A stretch of DNA of 64,000 nucleotides from Sandaracinaceae bacterium (GTDB lineage: Bacteria > Myxococcota_A > Polyangia > Polyangiales > Sandaracinaceae). Positions 8,345-17,048 of this stretch are shown piece by piece. The notes under the pieces were generated by a model. It searched no databases, was not told the origin of the DNA, and was given only the letters and a program-made list of their open reading frames with translations. Position 1 is the first letter of the stretch. Each line of letters opens with the position of its first letter. The DNA lies in contig JACKEC010000016.1 of NCBI GenBank assembly GCA_020633195.1, positions 558,001 to 622,000 on the forward strand. Reading direction: 5' to 3'. A program made the translations under genes and the position numbers.

Positions 8345-10953
8345 CGCGTGGGCGGCTCGGCTCTCTCGTCCTCTTGCTCGCCCTCGGGGGTGGCGTGGCG
8401 TCGGTGCGCGCGCAGGACGCCGGCGTGCCTCCGGCCGACGGGGGCGCCGCGACCCCGGACGGTGAGGACGCGGGGGCGCCGAGCGAGCCCGCGGAGAGCG
8501 AGCCGACGGAGAGCGAGCCGACGGAGAGCGAGCCGACGGAGAGCGAGCCCATCCTCGAGGTCGAGCCGCCCGATCTCGGGCCGGCGCGGCCCGAGGACGC
8601 AGCGGAGACCGACGCGGCGCCGACCGACGCAGAGGCGACCGACCCCGAAGGGCAGGAGACCGACGAGCCGGCCGACGACGAGGTCGAGGGTGAGCTCGAC
8701 GTCGACGCGATCGAGGACGTCTCCCTCGAGGAGCTCCTCGGCATGACGGTCACCGCCACGGGCACGCAGATGACGCTCGACGAGGCGCCGTCGGTCGTCG
8801 AGGTGATCAGCTACCGCGACATCCGGCAGCGCGGCTATCGCACCATCGCGGACGCGCTGCGCCACGTCGCCGGCATCCACATGATCGACGACCACCTCTA
8901 CCAGCTCGCGGGGGTGCGCGGGATCTTCAGCGCCACGGGGACGCCCAACGACGTCATCCAGGTGATGATCAACGGGCAGCCGACGGCGTTCCGGCCCACC
9001 GCCGGCAACTTCCTCGGCTTCGAGCTGATCCCGATCGAGGCGGTCGACCGCATCGAGATCCTGCGGGGCCCGGCGTCGGCGCTCTACGGGGCGAACGCGT
9101 TCCTCGGCGTCATCAACATCATCACCTTCCAGGGCAGCGACTCCGAGCTGTCCCGACGCTCGCGGCATCAGCTCACCCTCGACGGCTACCTGATGCAGAA
9201 CCCGAACGCGACGACGGGCAACGGCTCCGCCTCGTTCCTCACCGCGGCCGAGGTCGAGGGGTTCCGGTTCTTGCTCACGGGCGCGTTCCACTACTCGGAT
9301 CGCTCCGGGCTCCAGGTCCCCGGCATCGACGACCTGATCCAGGCCAGCCTCTTCCGCGTCGATCCGAGCAGCTACCGGCCGCCGCGCGGCTACCCGTCGC
9401 CCGGGTGGGACGACTCGGCGCGCGAGCTGCTGCAGGCCAACCCGATCAGCCGCGACGACTACGAGCGCACCGCGAGCTTCTACGGCATCGGCTCCTATCA
9501 GTTCTCCGACGAGGCGCGGCTCTCCGTCGACGGCAACTTCCAGTACTTCGACAGGAACGCCGAGTGGCAGGACTTCTCCTTCCTGACCCACGACACGCGC
9601 ATCACGCACCTCAACGGCTTCGGCCGCGTGCGGCTCGAGCTCGGCTCGCACGAGCCCGAGAATTTCGCGCTCGACGCGTCGTTCACGGTGTCCGGCGGGC
9701 AGCCGACCGACGACGACAGGATCATCGACCGCCTCGTGCCCGGCCAGTACCAGCGCCGCCGCATGGGCAACGTCGCGCTCGACGCGGTGGTGCAGGGTGA
9801 CTACACGTTCGCGCCGCACTCCTCCGTCCGGCTCGGGGTCGACTACGCGCACGACTTCGAGGACCTGCTGCGCGTCGAGTCCATCAACATCGCGACGAAC
9901 GCGCGGACGGACGACGGCGGCTTCGGGCAGCGCGAGTTCATCACCTTCGGGGCCTACGCGCAGGTCACCTGGAACCCGTGGGATCGCCTGCAGCTCACCG
10001 CGGGCGCGCGGGTCGATCACAACAGCGTCATCGCCTGCAACACCGAGGTGTGGAACTGCCTCGGCGACATCGGCGACACGACGGTGGCCGGCCCGACGGG
10101 TGAGAGCGTGCTCATCGACGGCCGCGGCATCATGCAGCTCTCCAGCCGCGCGGCGGTCGTCTACGAGTTCCCCGTCGCGGGCCTCTACGCGAAGCTGATC
10201 TACGGCTCGTCCTACAAGCCGCCGGCGCCCTACCAGCTGTTCCGAAACCGCCTGACCATCTCGGGCTCGAGCCTGGGCAACCCGGCGCTCCAGCCGCAGA
10301 CCGCCAACACCGTCGAGGCGCAGATCGGCATCCGGCCCTTCGCGGGGTTCCACGCGTCGGTGGTCGGCTTCTCGACCTGGGTCGACGACACGGTGCTCTT
10401 CCTCGTCGAGGAGGGGCGCATGGTCGGTCGGAACGCGGACGTCGAGGTGCAGGGCCTCGAGGCCTCCGTCTCGTACACCGCCGACGACATCGCGACGTTC
10501 TTCGCCAACGGGAGCTTCCTCCTGCACAGCGAGGTGCGCCCGCAGCAGCGCCGCGAAGAGACCGACTTCGAGTGGATGCTCTCGCAGTTCAACCGCGCGG
10601 TGCCGGTCGGTCGCTACCCCGACGTGATGGTCACGGGCGGCCTCAACCTGCGCTTCGAAGAGGCGCACCTGAACGCGAACCTCGCGGTGCGCGTCATCGG
10701 CCCGCGGCGCGCGTCGCTGGTCAACAACCAGCTCTTCAACCGCGACCTCTCGCAGACCTACGAGCTGCCCGCGTACTTCGACGCGGACCTCACCATCTCC
10801 ACGATCGGGCTGCGGCCGTTCGGGGATCGCGAGACGATCCTCAGCCTCAGCTTCCGCGGCGTACCCGGCGGCTTCGTCGAGCCTGGCGGCGGCGGCGTCG
10901 ACGTCCCCGGCCTGGGCTCGCGGATCTACCTGCGGATCCAGCAGGAGCTGTAG
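8341..10953 (+). CDS. TonB-dependent outer-membrane receptor
   Basis: An 870-aa outer-membrane receptor that would import a ligand using TonB energy. A signal peptide (residues 1-25, ending SVRA-QDAG) precedes about 100 acidic residues, including a tandem ESEPT repeat. The plug domain starts near 125 (EDVSLEELLGMTVTATGTQ) and includes SVVEVISYRDIRQRGYRTI and DRIEILRGPASALYGANAF; the barrel follows to the end. The GTG at 8341 overlaps the stop of the binding protein. The final strand ends RIYLRIQQEL without the usual terminal aromatic residue, and its TAG stop is formed by the junction with repeat element A1, so the original C-terminus may have been altered. The substrate is not identifiable. 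Confidence 0.92.
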   Translation: MTRGRLGSLVLLLALGGGVASVRAQDAGVPPADGGAATPDGEDAGAPSEPAESEPTESEPTESEPTESEPILEVEPPDLGPARPEDAAETDAAPTDAEATDPEGQETDEPADDEVEGELDVDAIEDVSLEELLGMTVTATGTQMTLDEAPSVVEVISYRDIRQRGYRTIADALRHVAGIHMIDDHLYQLAGVRGIFSATGTPNDVIQVMINGQPTAFRPTAGNFLGFELIPIEAVDRIEILRGPASALYGANAFLGVINIITFQGSDSELSRRSRHQLTLDGYLMQNPNATTGNGSASFLTAAEVEGFRFLLTGAFHYSDRSGLQVPGIDDLIQASLFRVDPSSYRPPRGYPSPGWDDSARELLQANPISRDDYERTASFYGIGSYQFSDEARLSVDGNFQYFDRNAEWQDFSFLTHDTRITHLNGFGRVRLELGSHEPENFALDASFTVSGGQPTDDDRIIDRLVPGQYQRRRMGNVALDAVVQGDYTFAPHSSVRLGVDYAHDFEDLLRVESINIATNARTDDGGFGQREFITFGAYAQVTWNPWDRLQLTAGARVDHNSVIACNTEVWNCLGDIGDTTVAGPTGESVLIDGRGIMQLSSRAAVVYEFPVAGLYAKLIYGSSYKPPAPYQLFRNRLTISGSSLGNPALQPQTANTVEAQIGIRPFAGFHASVVGFSTWVDDTVLFLVEEGRMVGRNADVEVQGLEASVSYTADDIATFFANGSFLLHSEVRPQQRREETDFEWMLSQFNRAVPVGRYPDVMVTGGLNLRFEEAHLNANLAVRVIGPRRASLVNNQLFNRDLSQTYELPAYFDADLTISTIGLRPFGDRETILSLSFRGVPGGFVEPGGGGVDVPGLGSRIYLRIQQEL
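8491..8550 (+). repeat. Four tandem 15-bp coding repeats in the receptor gene
   Basis: Four near-perfect 15-bp units (ACGGAGAGCGAGCCG type) at 8491, 8506, 8521 and 8536 encode TESEP in the acidic stalk of the TonB-dependent receptor. Because the unit is a multiple of three, copy number could vary without a frameshift. Confidence 0.9.
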
Positions 10954-11170
10954 CAGGCTGCTGAAAAGCAGCCTGCTTCCGTGCCGCGCGCGAAGCGCGC
11001 ATGCCCGTGCCCGTGCCCGTGCCCGGACCGTTCCCGTCAACCGTTCCCGCAGAAGGGCGCGTGATCTCGGGCACGGGGAACGCTCACGGGTCACGGGCGG
11101 GCAAGGGCAAGGGCACGGGCACGGGGCAGGCTCCGAAACGGTCCCTTCGGGCCCATTTCAGCAGCCTGCT
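10952..11170 (+). repeat. Repeat family A, copy A1 (219 bp MITE-like element)
   Basis: The element is bounded by AGCAGGCTGCTGAAA at the left and its exact complement TTTCAGCAGCCTGCT at the right. The left end is itself a hairpin (AGCAGGCTGCT, AAA, AGCAGCCTGCT). The interior has runs of CCCGTG/GGGCAC hexamers and an ACCGTTCCCGTC segment; it carries no plausible gene. A nearly identical copy in opposite orientation lies at 39280-39509 and a decayed copy at 29661-29713. The A of the left end and the T of the right end complete TAG stop codons for the receptor gene and RNase HI respectively. No clear target-site duplication is visible. Confidence 0.93.
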
Positions 11171-11882
11171 ACGGGCGGGCGCGCACCCAGCCGCTCGTGG
11201 CCTCCGCGACGATGGCGGCCCGCGCGAGCTCGTCGGCGCGCTCGTTCAGCGCGTGGCCCGCGTGCCCCGGCACGTAGTGGATCTTCACGTCGGGGAGCCC
11301 GTCGAGCGCGGCCTCGATGTCCCGGATGAGCTCCTGGTTCTTCTTGGCCTTCCAGCCCTTGGTCAGCACGCCGATCGAGTACTGGCTGTCGGTGTAGATC
11401 CGGATCGGGGCGTCGCGGCCGCTGAGCTTCTCGGCCGCGCGCAGGATCCCCGTCAGCTCCGCGATGTTGTTCGTGCCGCGCCCGAGGTACTCGCTCAGCT
11501 CCTCGCGCGCGTCGCCGTCCAGGATCACCACGCCGAGCCCGGCGGGGCCCGGGTTCCCCGAGCACGCGCCGTCGGCGTAGACGATGATCGCGCCCTCCTG
11601 GTGGGGCGTGGGAGAGGAAGACGTCTTGCTCGAGCCGGCCTTCTTGGAGCCGGCCTTCTTCTTGGTCGAGGGCGCGGCCGCCTCCGCGTCACCGCAGTGC
11701 TCGTCCGGGTGGACGGTGGCGTCGTCGCTCGGCTCGAGGTTGCGGGCGGCGGCCTGGTAGGCCTTGGTCCCGGCGCGCTTGTATCGGATCTCGACCCGAC
11801 CGCCCTCCGCGACGAGCTCGCCGCGCTCGTCGCAGCGAGCGAACACCAGGGTCCCACGCAGCATCATCTGCTTCCAAGGCAT
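11169..11882 (-). CDS. Ribonuclease HI with N-terminal extension
   Basis: A 237-aa protein that cleaves RNA in RNA-DNA hybrids. The RNase H domain covers residues about 97-225 with all catalytic acids: Asp104 in YADGACSGNPGPAG, Glu142 in NNIAELTG, Asp165 in IYTDSQYS and Asp217 in NERADELA. The flap His region is PGHAGHALNERAD. The N-terminal 60 residues are a separate domain (MLRGTLVFARCDERGEL) and a Lys/Ser-rich linker (KKKAGSKKAGSSKTSSS) joins it to the catalytic part; no typical Cauli_VI hybrid-binding motif is obvious. The length exceeds the usual 155 aa. Its TAG stop is completed by repeat A1. Confidence 0.93.
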   Translation of the reverse strand: MPWKQMMLRGTLVFARCDERGELVAEGGRVEIRYKRAGTKAYQAAARNLEPSDDATVHPDEHCGDAEAAAPSTKKKAGSKKAGSSKTSSSPTPHQEGAIIVYADGACSGNPGPAGLGVVILDGDAREELSEYLGRGTNNIAELTGILRAAEKLSGRDAPIRIYTDSQYSIGVLTKGWKAKKNQELIRDIEAALDGLPDVKIHYVPGHAGHALNERADELARAAIVAEATSGWVRARP

Positions 11883-11937
11883 GCGGCACCGAATACCACG
11901 CTTGCGCGAGGGCGCCGCCCCTACCTAGAACCGGAGC

Positions 11938-12942
11938 ATGACCTCGCTCCCGCATCGGCTCGTCGGGGCCGCCCTCGACGGCGCCAACGGGGCGGTCGCG
12001 CGGTTCGCGCGGCTGCGCCCGGATCGCCCCTACGCTCGGGGCCGCTACCGGATCACGCGCGACGTGCGTTACGGCGACCGACCCGATCAGCGCCTCGACG
12101 TCTACGCGCCGCTGCGCCTCCCGGGGGCTCGGCCGCTCGCGCTCTATCTCCACGGCGGCGGCTTCCGCGTCCTCTCGAAGGACACCCACGGCTTCATGGC
12201 GGGCCAGCTCGCGGGGGCGGGCTGGACGGTCGTCTGCCCGGACTATCGGCTCGCGCCGCGGCACCCGTTCCCGGCCGCGCTCGAGGACGCCACGGCGGCG
12301 CTGATGTGGTCGCTCGACCGGGCAGCGGACCTCGGCGCCGATCCGGATCGCCTGCTCCTCGTGGGCGAGTCCGCGGGCGGCTGTTTGTCCACGGCGCTCG
12401 CGCTCGCCGCCTGCTTCGAGCGACCCGAGCCGTTCGCGCGAACGATCTTCGAGCGCGCTCCGCGGATCGACGCGGTCGCGCCCCTCTGCCCGTTCCTGCA
12501 CGTCGCCGGGCGAGCGCCGACCCCGCGCGAGGCGTCGATGCCGGGCTTCGTCCGCGCGAGGGTCGCGCAGCTCGTCGACGGCTACGCGGGCCACGTGAGC
12601 GGAGACGCGGCGTTCTTCGCGAGCCCCATCGTCCCGCTCGAGAGCGACCGCGCGCCCGACCGGCCGCTCCCGCCGTTCTTCGCGTCGTGTGGGAGCGACG
12701 ACGTGATCGTGGAGGACACCCGCCGCCTCGAGCGGGCGCTCGCGCGGCGCGGGGTCGACCACGAGGTCCGCTACTACACGGGGCAGGGCCACGCGTTCCA
12801 GGCGCGGTTCTGGACCCCGCAGGGGCGGCGCAGCTGGGAGGACCTGATCGCGTTCGTCAGAACGCGAGGACGAGCATCCGCCGCTGCTGGGGCCGGAGGT
12901 CGAGCGCGAACGTCTGCGTCTGCGCCCGATACCGCGCGATGA
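11938..12942 (+). CDS. Alpha/beta hydrolase, HSL-family esterase
   Basis: A 334-aa carboxylesterase of the hormone-sensitive lipase (type IV) family. It shows the oxyanion motif HGGG at 72-75, the nucleophile motif GESAGG with Ser145, Asp254/255 in CGSDDVIVED and His285 in GQGHAF. There is no signal peptide, so it is probably cytoplasmic and cleaves short acyl esters. The ordered fold should end near residue 310; the last about 25 residues are a low-complexity Arg/Ala/Gly/Ser tail read through the antisense strand of the next gene. The two convergent genes overlap by 86 nt, which suggests the original stop was lost. Confidence 0.9.
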   Translation: MTSLPHRLVGAALDGANGAVARFARLRPDRPYARGRYRITRDVRYGDRPDQRLDVYAPLRLPGARPLALYLHGGGFRVLSKDTHGFMAGQLAGAGWTVVCPDYRLAPRHPFPAALEDATAALMWSLDRAADLGADPDRLLLVGESAGGCLSTALALAACFERPEPFARTIFERAPRIDAVAPLCPFLHVAGRAPTPREASMPGFVRARVAQLVDGYAGHVSGDAAFFASPIVPLESDRAPDRPLPPFFASCGSDDVIVEDTRRLERALARRGVDHEVRYYTGQGHAFQARFWTPQGRRSWEDLIAFVRTRGRASAAAGAGGRARTSASAPDTAR

Positions 12943-13531
12943 CGGTGACGGGGCCAGAGCTGATCCGCGCCGGGACGCCGTTGCCGATGCTCCCGACCTC
13001 GCGGCCGTCGATCACGAGGACGGCCTGACCGAACGCGGGCTGGCCGCCGGCGGTGAAGCGGACCTCGACGATCGAGACGGGGAAGTCGACGCGGGCTACG
13101 CCGGTGCCGTTCGACGGAACCTCGAGGGGCACGGTGCGCTGGGGGCGGTCGAGCACCGACTCGAGCGTGATCGTCGCGTAGTACGAGCCGCCGGGGACCT
13201 CGATGACGCTGCCGCAGCGGCCGCTCGCGATCACGCGGCCCTGGTCGCGCACCTCGACGAACGCGGGCGCGCCGGCGCCGTTCTCCGTCACGTCGCACGC
13301 CACGCGCCCGGGCGCCGCGGGCGCCGGAGCGGGGACCGCCGGGTGCGGCTGGCTCGGCGACGTGACGCCCGACGTCCGCCACGCGTTCCAGTCGACCCGC
13401 GGGGCGACCACCGCCGGCGTCGGGCTCCGCACGGCCCGAGCGCTCGAGCCGCGGAGGACCTGCGCCGACGCGGGCGCGGCGAGGAGGAGGCTGGTGGTGA
13501 GGAGGAGGCCGAGGAGGCGAGGCGTGTTCAT
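12857..13531 (-). CDS. Secreted protein with PEGA-like repeats
   Basis: A 224-aa exported protein. Residues 1-24 are a signal peptide (MNTPRLLGLLLTTSLLLAAP, cleavage after ASA). A Pro/Ala linker leads to a domain with two Cys (CDVTENGAGAPAFVEVRDQG; GRCGSVIEVPGGSYYATITL) and a second strand-rich repeat ending in RRMLVLAF. The pattern VEVRDQGRVIASG followed by VPGGSYYATI resembles PEGA/carboxypeptidase-regulatory-like domains that bind cell-surface polymers. The assignment is by pattern only. It diverges from a small membrane protein gene and overlaps the esterase gene tail to tail. Confidence 0.7.
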   Translation of the reverse strand: MNTPRLLGLLLTTSLLLAAPASAQVLRGSSARAVRSPTPAVVAPRVDWNAWRTSGVTSPSQPHPAVPAPAPAAPGRVACDVTENGAGAPAFVEVRDQGRVIASGRCGSVIEVPGGSYYATITLESVLDRPQRTVPLEVPSNGTGVARVDFPVSIVEVRFTAGGQPAFGQAVLVIDGREVGSIGNGVPARISSGPVTVIARYRAQTQTFALDLRPQQRRMLVLAF

Positions 13532-13597
13532 GGTCGTGCTTCGAAGACGAGCCCTCGACCGGGTGCATTCAAGCGCGGCCGGCGCCAAGCTCCGCAC

Positions 13598-13792
13598 GTG
13601 CGAGTCCGGGTTCGGTCCAATTGGCGCACCAAGCTGCTCCTGTTCCTGGCCTTCGTCGCGGCCGGCTTCATCGCGTGGGACCGCACGCAGACCCGGATCG
13701 CCCAGCAAAGAGCGGCCGCGGCGCGCGCCGCCGAGAGCGCGCCAGTGTCGAGGGACGAGGCGGTCGTCGACGTGGAGATCGTCGCGGAGTAG
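13598..13792 (+). CDS. Small membrane protein (64 aa)
   Basis: A 64-residue ORF from a GTG start: a basic N-terminus (VRVRVRSNWRTK), one membrane helix (LLLFLAFVAAGFIAWD), then a charged helical tail ending VVDVEIVAE. No family is recognised. It lies divergently to the secreted PEGA-like protein with a 66 nt spacer and is followed by a hairpin-rich spacer. The start could lie a few codons downstream, but no ATG is available before the helix. Confidence 0.55.
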   Translation: MRVRVRSNWRTKLLLFLAFVAAGFIAWDRTQTRIAQQRAAAARAAESAPVSRDEAVVDVEIVAE

Positions 13793-14205
13793 CCGCTTGC
13801 GCCCCGGTTTCACGCGACCACCAGAGTCTCCATCTCCGTCCCGACCGATGTGCGGGTTCGACTCCCCGGCTGTCATTCTCTCGCGCGCTGCGCGCGCGAG
13901 GCGGGGGCTTCGCCCCCGGTTCTGTGGGACGGAGAGGACGCTGGCCACGTGCGGGTCCGTGGGAGTTCTGTCCCCCAGGGGGACCCCGGTCCCCCTCGTT
14001 GGCGCCTGCGGCGCCGCCTCACCCCCTCGGCCTCCGTCTCCGGCGCTGCGCGCCTACGACGGAGGGGCGGCGCTTCGCGCCGTCGGCGCGCGGAGCGCGC
14101 CGGTCGGCCGGGCCGCGCTTCGCGCGGCCACGACCTCCGTGCGGATTGGACGTGGTGGGATGGATCTGGTTAGGACCGGGGACGGCCTCCACGCCGCCCC
14201 TCGCG
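13793..14205. other. Gene-free, hairpin-rich spacer (413 bp)
   Basis: I see no convincing gene here. The spacer contains a series of short perfect inverted repeats, several with TTCG-type loops: CGCGCGCTGCGCGCGCG near 13883, GGGGGCTTCGCCCCC near 13904, GGCGCCTGCGGCGCC near 14001, and GGCCGCGCTTCGCGCGGCC near 14113. It separates a rightward small gene from the end of a leftward operon, so it could act in bidirectional termination or be decayed repeat DNA. Confidence 0.5.
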
Positions 14206-15351
14206 CTACCTCTCAGCCGAGTCCGAGCCCGCCCCCGCCTCCGCCTCCGAGTCCGCCTCCGCCTCCGAGTCCGCCCCCGCCTCCGCCTCCGAACCCGCCT
14301 CCGAATCCGCCTCCGCGTCCGGCTCCCCCTCTTCGGTGGCTTCCTCGGCCCCACGCCGGCGGAGCTCGCGCCAGAGGCCGAGGACCTCGTCGATCTGATC
14401 GTTCGTCAGGTCGACGGTGAGGACGACGTCGGCGTCTTGGGCTTCGATCCGCACGCGGCGCAGGGCGGCGCCGATGACGCTGAAGCGAGCCATCGGGTCG
14501 GACAGCTCGGCGTCGATGCGGGCCTCGAGATCTTCCTGCAACGCGACCGCGTCTCGGGGCGAGGCGGTCTCGACGTTGGCGCCGATCGAGAGGCCGCTCC
14601 GCACGGTGGCTCCGAGGCCGAAGGCGCGGACCGCGGCGAGGGCGTCGAGCTCGTCGGGGGCGTCCGCCGCGAGGCGTCGCAGCGCGCTGAGCCAGCGGTC
14701 GGGGAGGCGGCCCACGATCACGAGGTCGCGCCCGGCCGCGACGCGATCCCACAGCCGCGCGAGGGACGGGTCGGAGCGCGCGGGCGCCGAGCGACCGCTC
14801 GCCACACGCAAGGTCCGCGACACGACCTCGCGGTCACCGCCGACGACGCCGTCGTCGCCCAGGAACGAGGCGTGCGAGCCGCCGTGCGCCGACGCGACCA
14901 CCGCCTGCCCCTCCACCTCGACCTGCTCGATGGCGCCGCCCTGCTCGCGGATCACGCTGCGGACGCACCCGACGAGGCGCTCGCGGTTCTCGTTGCCGCG
15001 GGCCATCTCACCGCGCGCGACGAAGCCGACGTGCTCGAAGGGGTGACCCTCGGCGCCGAACACGAACACGACGGCGTCGTCGATCTGCTCGAGTGGGTCG
15101 TAGCCGCACGTGCGCACGATCCGGCGCGCGCCGCCCTCGTCGTCCTCCTCGAGGAGCGCGCCGTAGAGGTGCGAGCCCAGCACCGCCGAGACGTCGATGC
15201 GCGCGACCAGCGACGAGCCGGAGGGCGCCACGTCGAGCGGGTGCCCCGGCGCGCCGCTCTCGCCACCGAAGGTGGCCACCGCGAACGCGAGCCCGGCCGT
15301 CGCGACCGCCCCGAGGAGGAGCCATCGGCTTCGCTGGAGCAGGTCGCTCAT
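14206..15351 (-). CDS. Membrane-anchored/secreted hypothetical protein with acidic repeat tail
   Basis: A 381-aa protein with an N-terminal membrane anchor or signal (LLQRSRWLLLGAVATAGLAFAVAT), a folded region of about 310 residues and a C-terminal low-complexity tail of alternating Glu/Ala/Asp/Ser (EADSEAGSEAEAGADSEAEA). The folded part contains SSLVARIDVSAVLGSHLYGAL and RDLVIVGRLPDRWLSALRRL, reminiscent of exported proteins that estimate their own surface exposure in myxobacteria, but no family is recognised. It is the last gene of a four-gene operon; its ATG overlaps the kinase stop (ATGA). The tail DNA is built of repeated GCCTCC/GAGTCC hexamers, prone to length change. Confidence 0.7.
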   Translation of the reverse strand: MSDLLQRSRWLLLGAVATAGLAFAVATFGGESGAPGHPLDVAPSGSSLVARIDVSAVLGSHLYGALLEEDDEGGARRIVRTCGYDPLEQIDDAVVFVFGAEGHPFEHVGFVARGEMARGNENRERLVGCVRSVIREQGGAIEQVEVEGQAVVASAHGGSHASFLGDDGVVGGDREVVSRTLRVASGRSAPARSDPSLARLWDRVAAGRDLVIVGRLPDRWLSALRRLAADAPDELDALAAVRAFGLGATVRSGLSIGANVETASPRDAVALQEDLEARIDAELSDPMARFSVIGAALRRVRIEAQDADVVLTVDLTNDQIDEVLGLWRELRRRGAEEATEEGEPDAEADSEAGSEAEAGADSEAEADSEAEAGAGSDSAER

Positions 15352-17048
15352 GGGTCTTCGCCGCGGGTCACTGGGGCGGACTCTACACGCGCGGGGCCGC
15401 GCCGCACGAGGTCGACCTCGACAGTGTTCTGCGGCTGCCCCGAGGGCTGCGGCGGAGACGTCCGACGGGCGACGAGCATGGGCTCGTGGACCGCCCACCA
15501 CTTCGCCGCGCTGCGCGCCGTCCACTCGCCGGCGCAGTCACACCCCTCGAGCCGGCGCCGCAGCTCCGCGGCGTCCGCGGGGCGCGCCGCGGGGTCCTTG
15601 GCGAGGCAGTCGAGGATCACGCGCTCGAGGTCGGGCGGCACCTCGTCGCCGAGCCGCGCCGAGGGCGCCTCCGGGGTCGAGTGGAGGTGGTGGCTCAGCA
15701 CCTCGATGACCGACTGGCCCTCGAACACGTGGGTGCCCGTCAGGAGGTAGTAGCCGACCGCGCCGAGCGCGTAGAGGTCCGACGCGGGGCTCTCGCGGTT
15801 CCGCTTCTTGAGGATCTCCGGCGCCATGTAGAGGGGCGTCCCGCTGATCGACCCGTCCTGGCTGACCTCGACGGGCCCGCGCTCCTCGAGCTCCTTCACC
15901 AGGCCGAAGTCGACGACCTTCGCGACGTCGAGCTCGCCGCCCTGTCGGCAGAGCACGACGTTGGCGGGCTTGATGTCCCGGTGGATGAGCCCGATCGCGT
16001 GCGCCTCGCCGAGCGCCCCGGCGACCTGATCGAGGATGCGGACGACGCGCGCCGCGGGCTGCGGGCCGTCGACCTCGACGACCTCCTCGAGGGTCGCGCC
16101 GTCGAGGAGCTCCATCGCGTAGTAGAGGACGCCGTCCGCGGTGCGGCCGTAGTCGAAGATGGTCACCGTGTTCGGGTGCGTGAGCTCGGCCGTGAGCTGC
16201 ACCTCGCGCTCGAAGCGCTCGATCGCCGCCGCGCCGGAGCGCTCCGAGGAGAGCAGCTTCACCGCCGTCGGCCGACGCAACATCTCGTGCTTGGCGCGGT
16301 AGACCGAGCCCATCCCGCCTTCGCCGATCAGCTCGAGGAGCGTGTACTGGCCGAGCCGGCGCATCTCGTGGACCTCGGCGCGGAGGCCGTAGATCACCTT
16401 GGAGATCGCCGAGCACGCGACGACCGCGATCGCCCACTGCGCGGTGGAGAAGAGCGCGAACGCGACCGGGGTCAGGAAGGTGACGTTGGTTCCGCACTTG
16501 TCCCCGAGCATCCAGGCGACCCCGAGCATCGGGAAGCCGATGGCCCCCGTGAGCAGCGCGGTGTGGCGCACCTCGGTCGGGACGAACGCCGCGCGCAGGA
16601 CCACGACGTAGGTGAGGATGAGGCTCAGGCCGACGAGCGGCGTGGACATCGCGAGGACCGCGTAGAGCTCGGAGCCCGGCTCCAGCAGGACCTGGCGGAT
16701 CGCCGGGGCGCCGGCGATCGTGATCGTCATCGTGAGCGCGATGGCGCTGAAGACGAGGCCGACGATCATCAGGCCGACGCCCTCGACGCTGCGGACGAAG
16801 GCGCGGCTGCGCGTGCCTTTGCGCGTGAGGAGCCAGATCGTGAACAGCGACGCGACGCCGACGGCCTGCAGCGGGATGGTCGACGCGGGCACCATCGCGA
16901 GCTGCTCGTGCCAGATCATCATCGCGACCGAGCGCACCACGAGGCCCGCGAGGTTGATGGCGCCGAAGAGGCCGGCGAAGGAGGCGATGCGCCGCTGGAC
17001 GAGCGCTTCGAGCTCGGCGGGGAGGGTGCTGTTCGGCCCGCTCGTCAC
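15348..17048 (-). CDS. Ser/Thr protein kinase with N-terminal polytopic membrane domain
   Basis: A 566-aa Hanks-type kinase. Residues 1-222 hold about six membrane helices (for example ASLFTIWLLT, GLMIVGLVFSAIALTMTI, LILTYVVVLRAAF, FALFSTAQWAIAVVACSAI). The kinase domain follows: glycine loop IGEGGMGSVY at 241-250, Lys264 in AVKLL, HRDIKPAN at 356-363, DFG at 380-382 and APE at about 415. All catalytic residues are present, so it should be active. Most bacterial kinases of this type have the membrane span after the kinase; here a multi-span sensor-like domain precedes it. The GTG start overlaps the stop of the polysaccharide deacetylase gene. Confidence 0.92.
   Translation of the reverse strand: MTSGPNSTLPAELEALVQRRIASFAGLFGAINLAGLVVRSVAMMIWHEQLAMVPASTIPLQAVGVASLFTIWLLTRKGTRSRAFVRSVEGVGLMIVGLVFSAIALTMTITIAGAPAIRQVLLEPGSELYAVLAMSTPLVGLSLILTYVVVLRAAFVPTEVRHTALLTGAIGFPMLGVAWMLGDKCGTNVTFLTPVAFALFSTAQWAIAVVACSAISKVIYGLRAEVHEMRRLGQYTLLELIGEGGMGSVYRAKHEMLRRPTAVKLLSSERSGAAAIERFEREVQLTAELTHPNTVTIFDYGRTADGVLYYAMELLDGATLEEVVEVDGPQPAARVVRILDQVAGALGEAHAIGLIHRDIKPANVVLCRQGGELDVAKVVDFGLVKELEERGPVEVSQDGSISGTPLYMAPEILKKRNRESPASDLYALGAVGYYLLTGTHVFEGQSVIEVLSHHLHSTPEAPSARLGDEVPPDLERVILDCLAKDPAARPADAAELRRRLEGCDCAGEWTARSAAKWWAVHEPMLVARRTSPPQPSGQPQNTVEVDLVRRGPARVESAPVTRGEDP

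Noticed and set aside
8209..11094. Long minus-strand frame opposite the TonB receptor
   Set aside because: Same GC effect; composition is Arg/Asp/Val-rich low complexity, while the plus strand encodes a full receptor.
10990..11130. Hexamer repeats considered as a CRISPR array
   Set aside because: Units are 6 bp without spacers and lie inside a dispersed element; no cas genes are present.
13850..13880. GGTTCGACTCC resembling a tRNA T-loop
   Set aside because: The bases around it do not form a proper T-stem, and no D-arm, anticodon arm or acceptor stem is present upstream.
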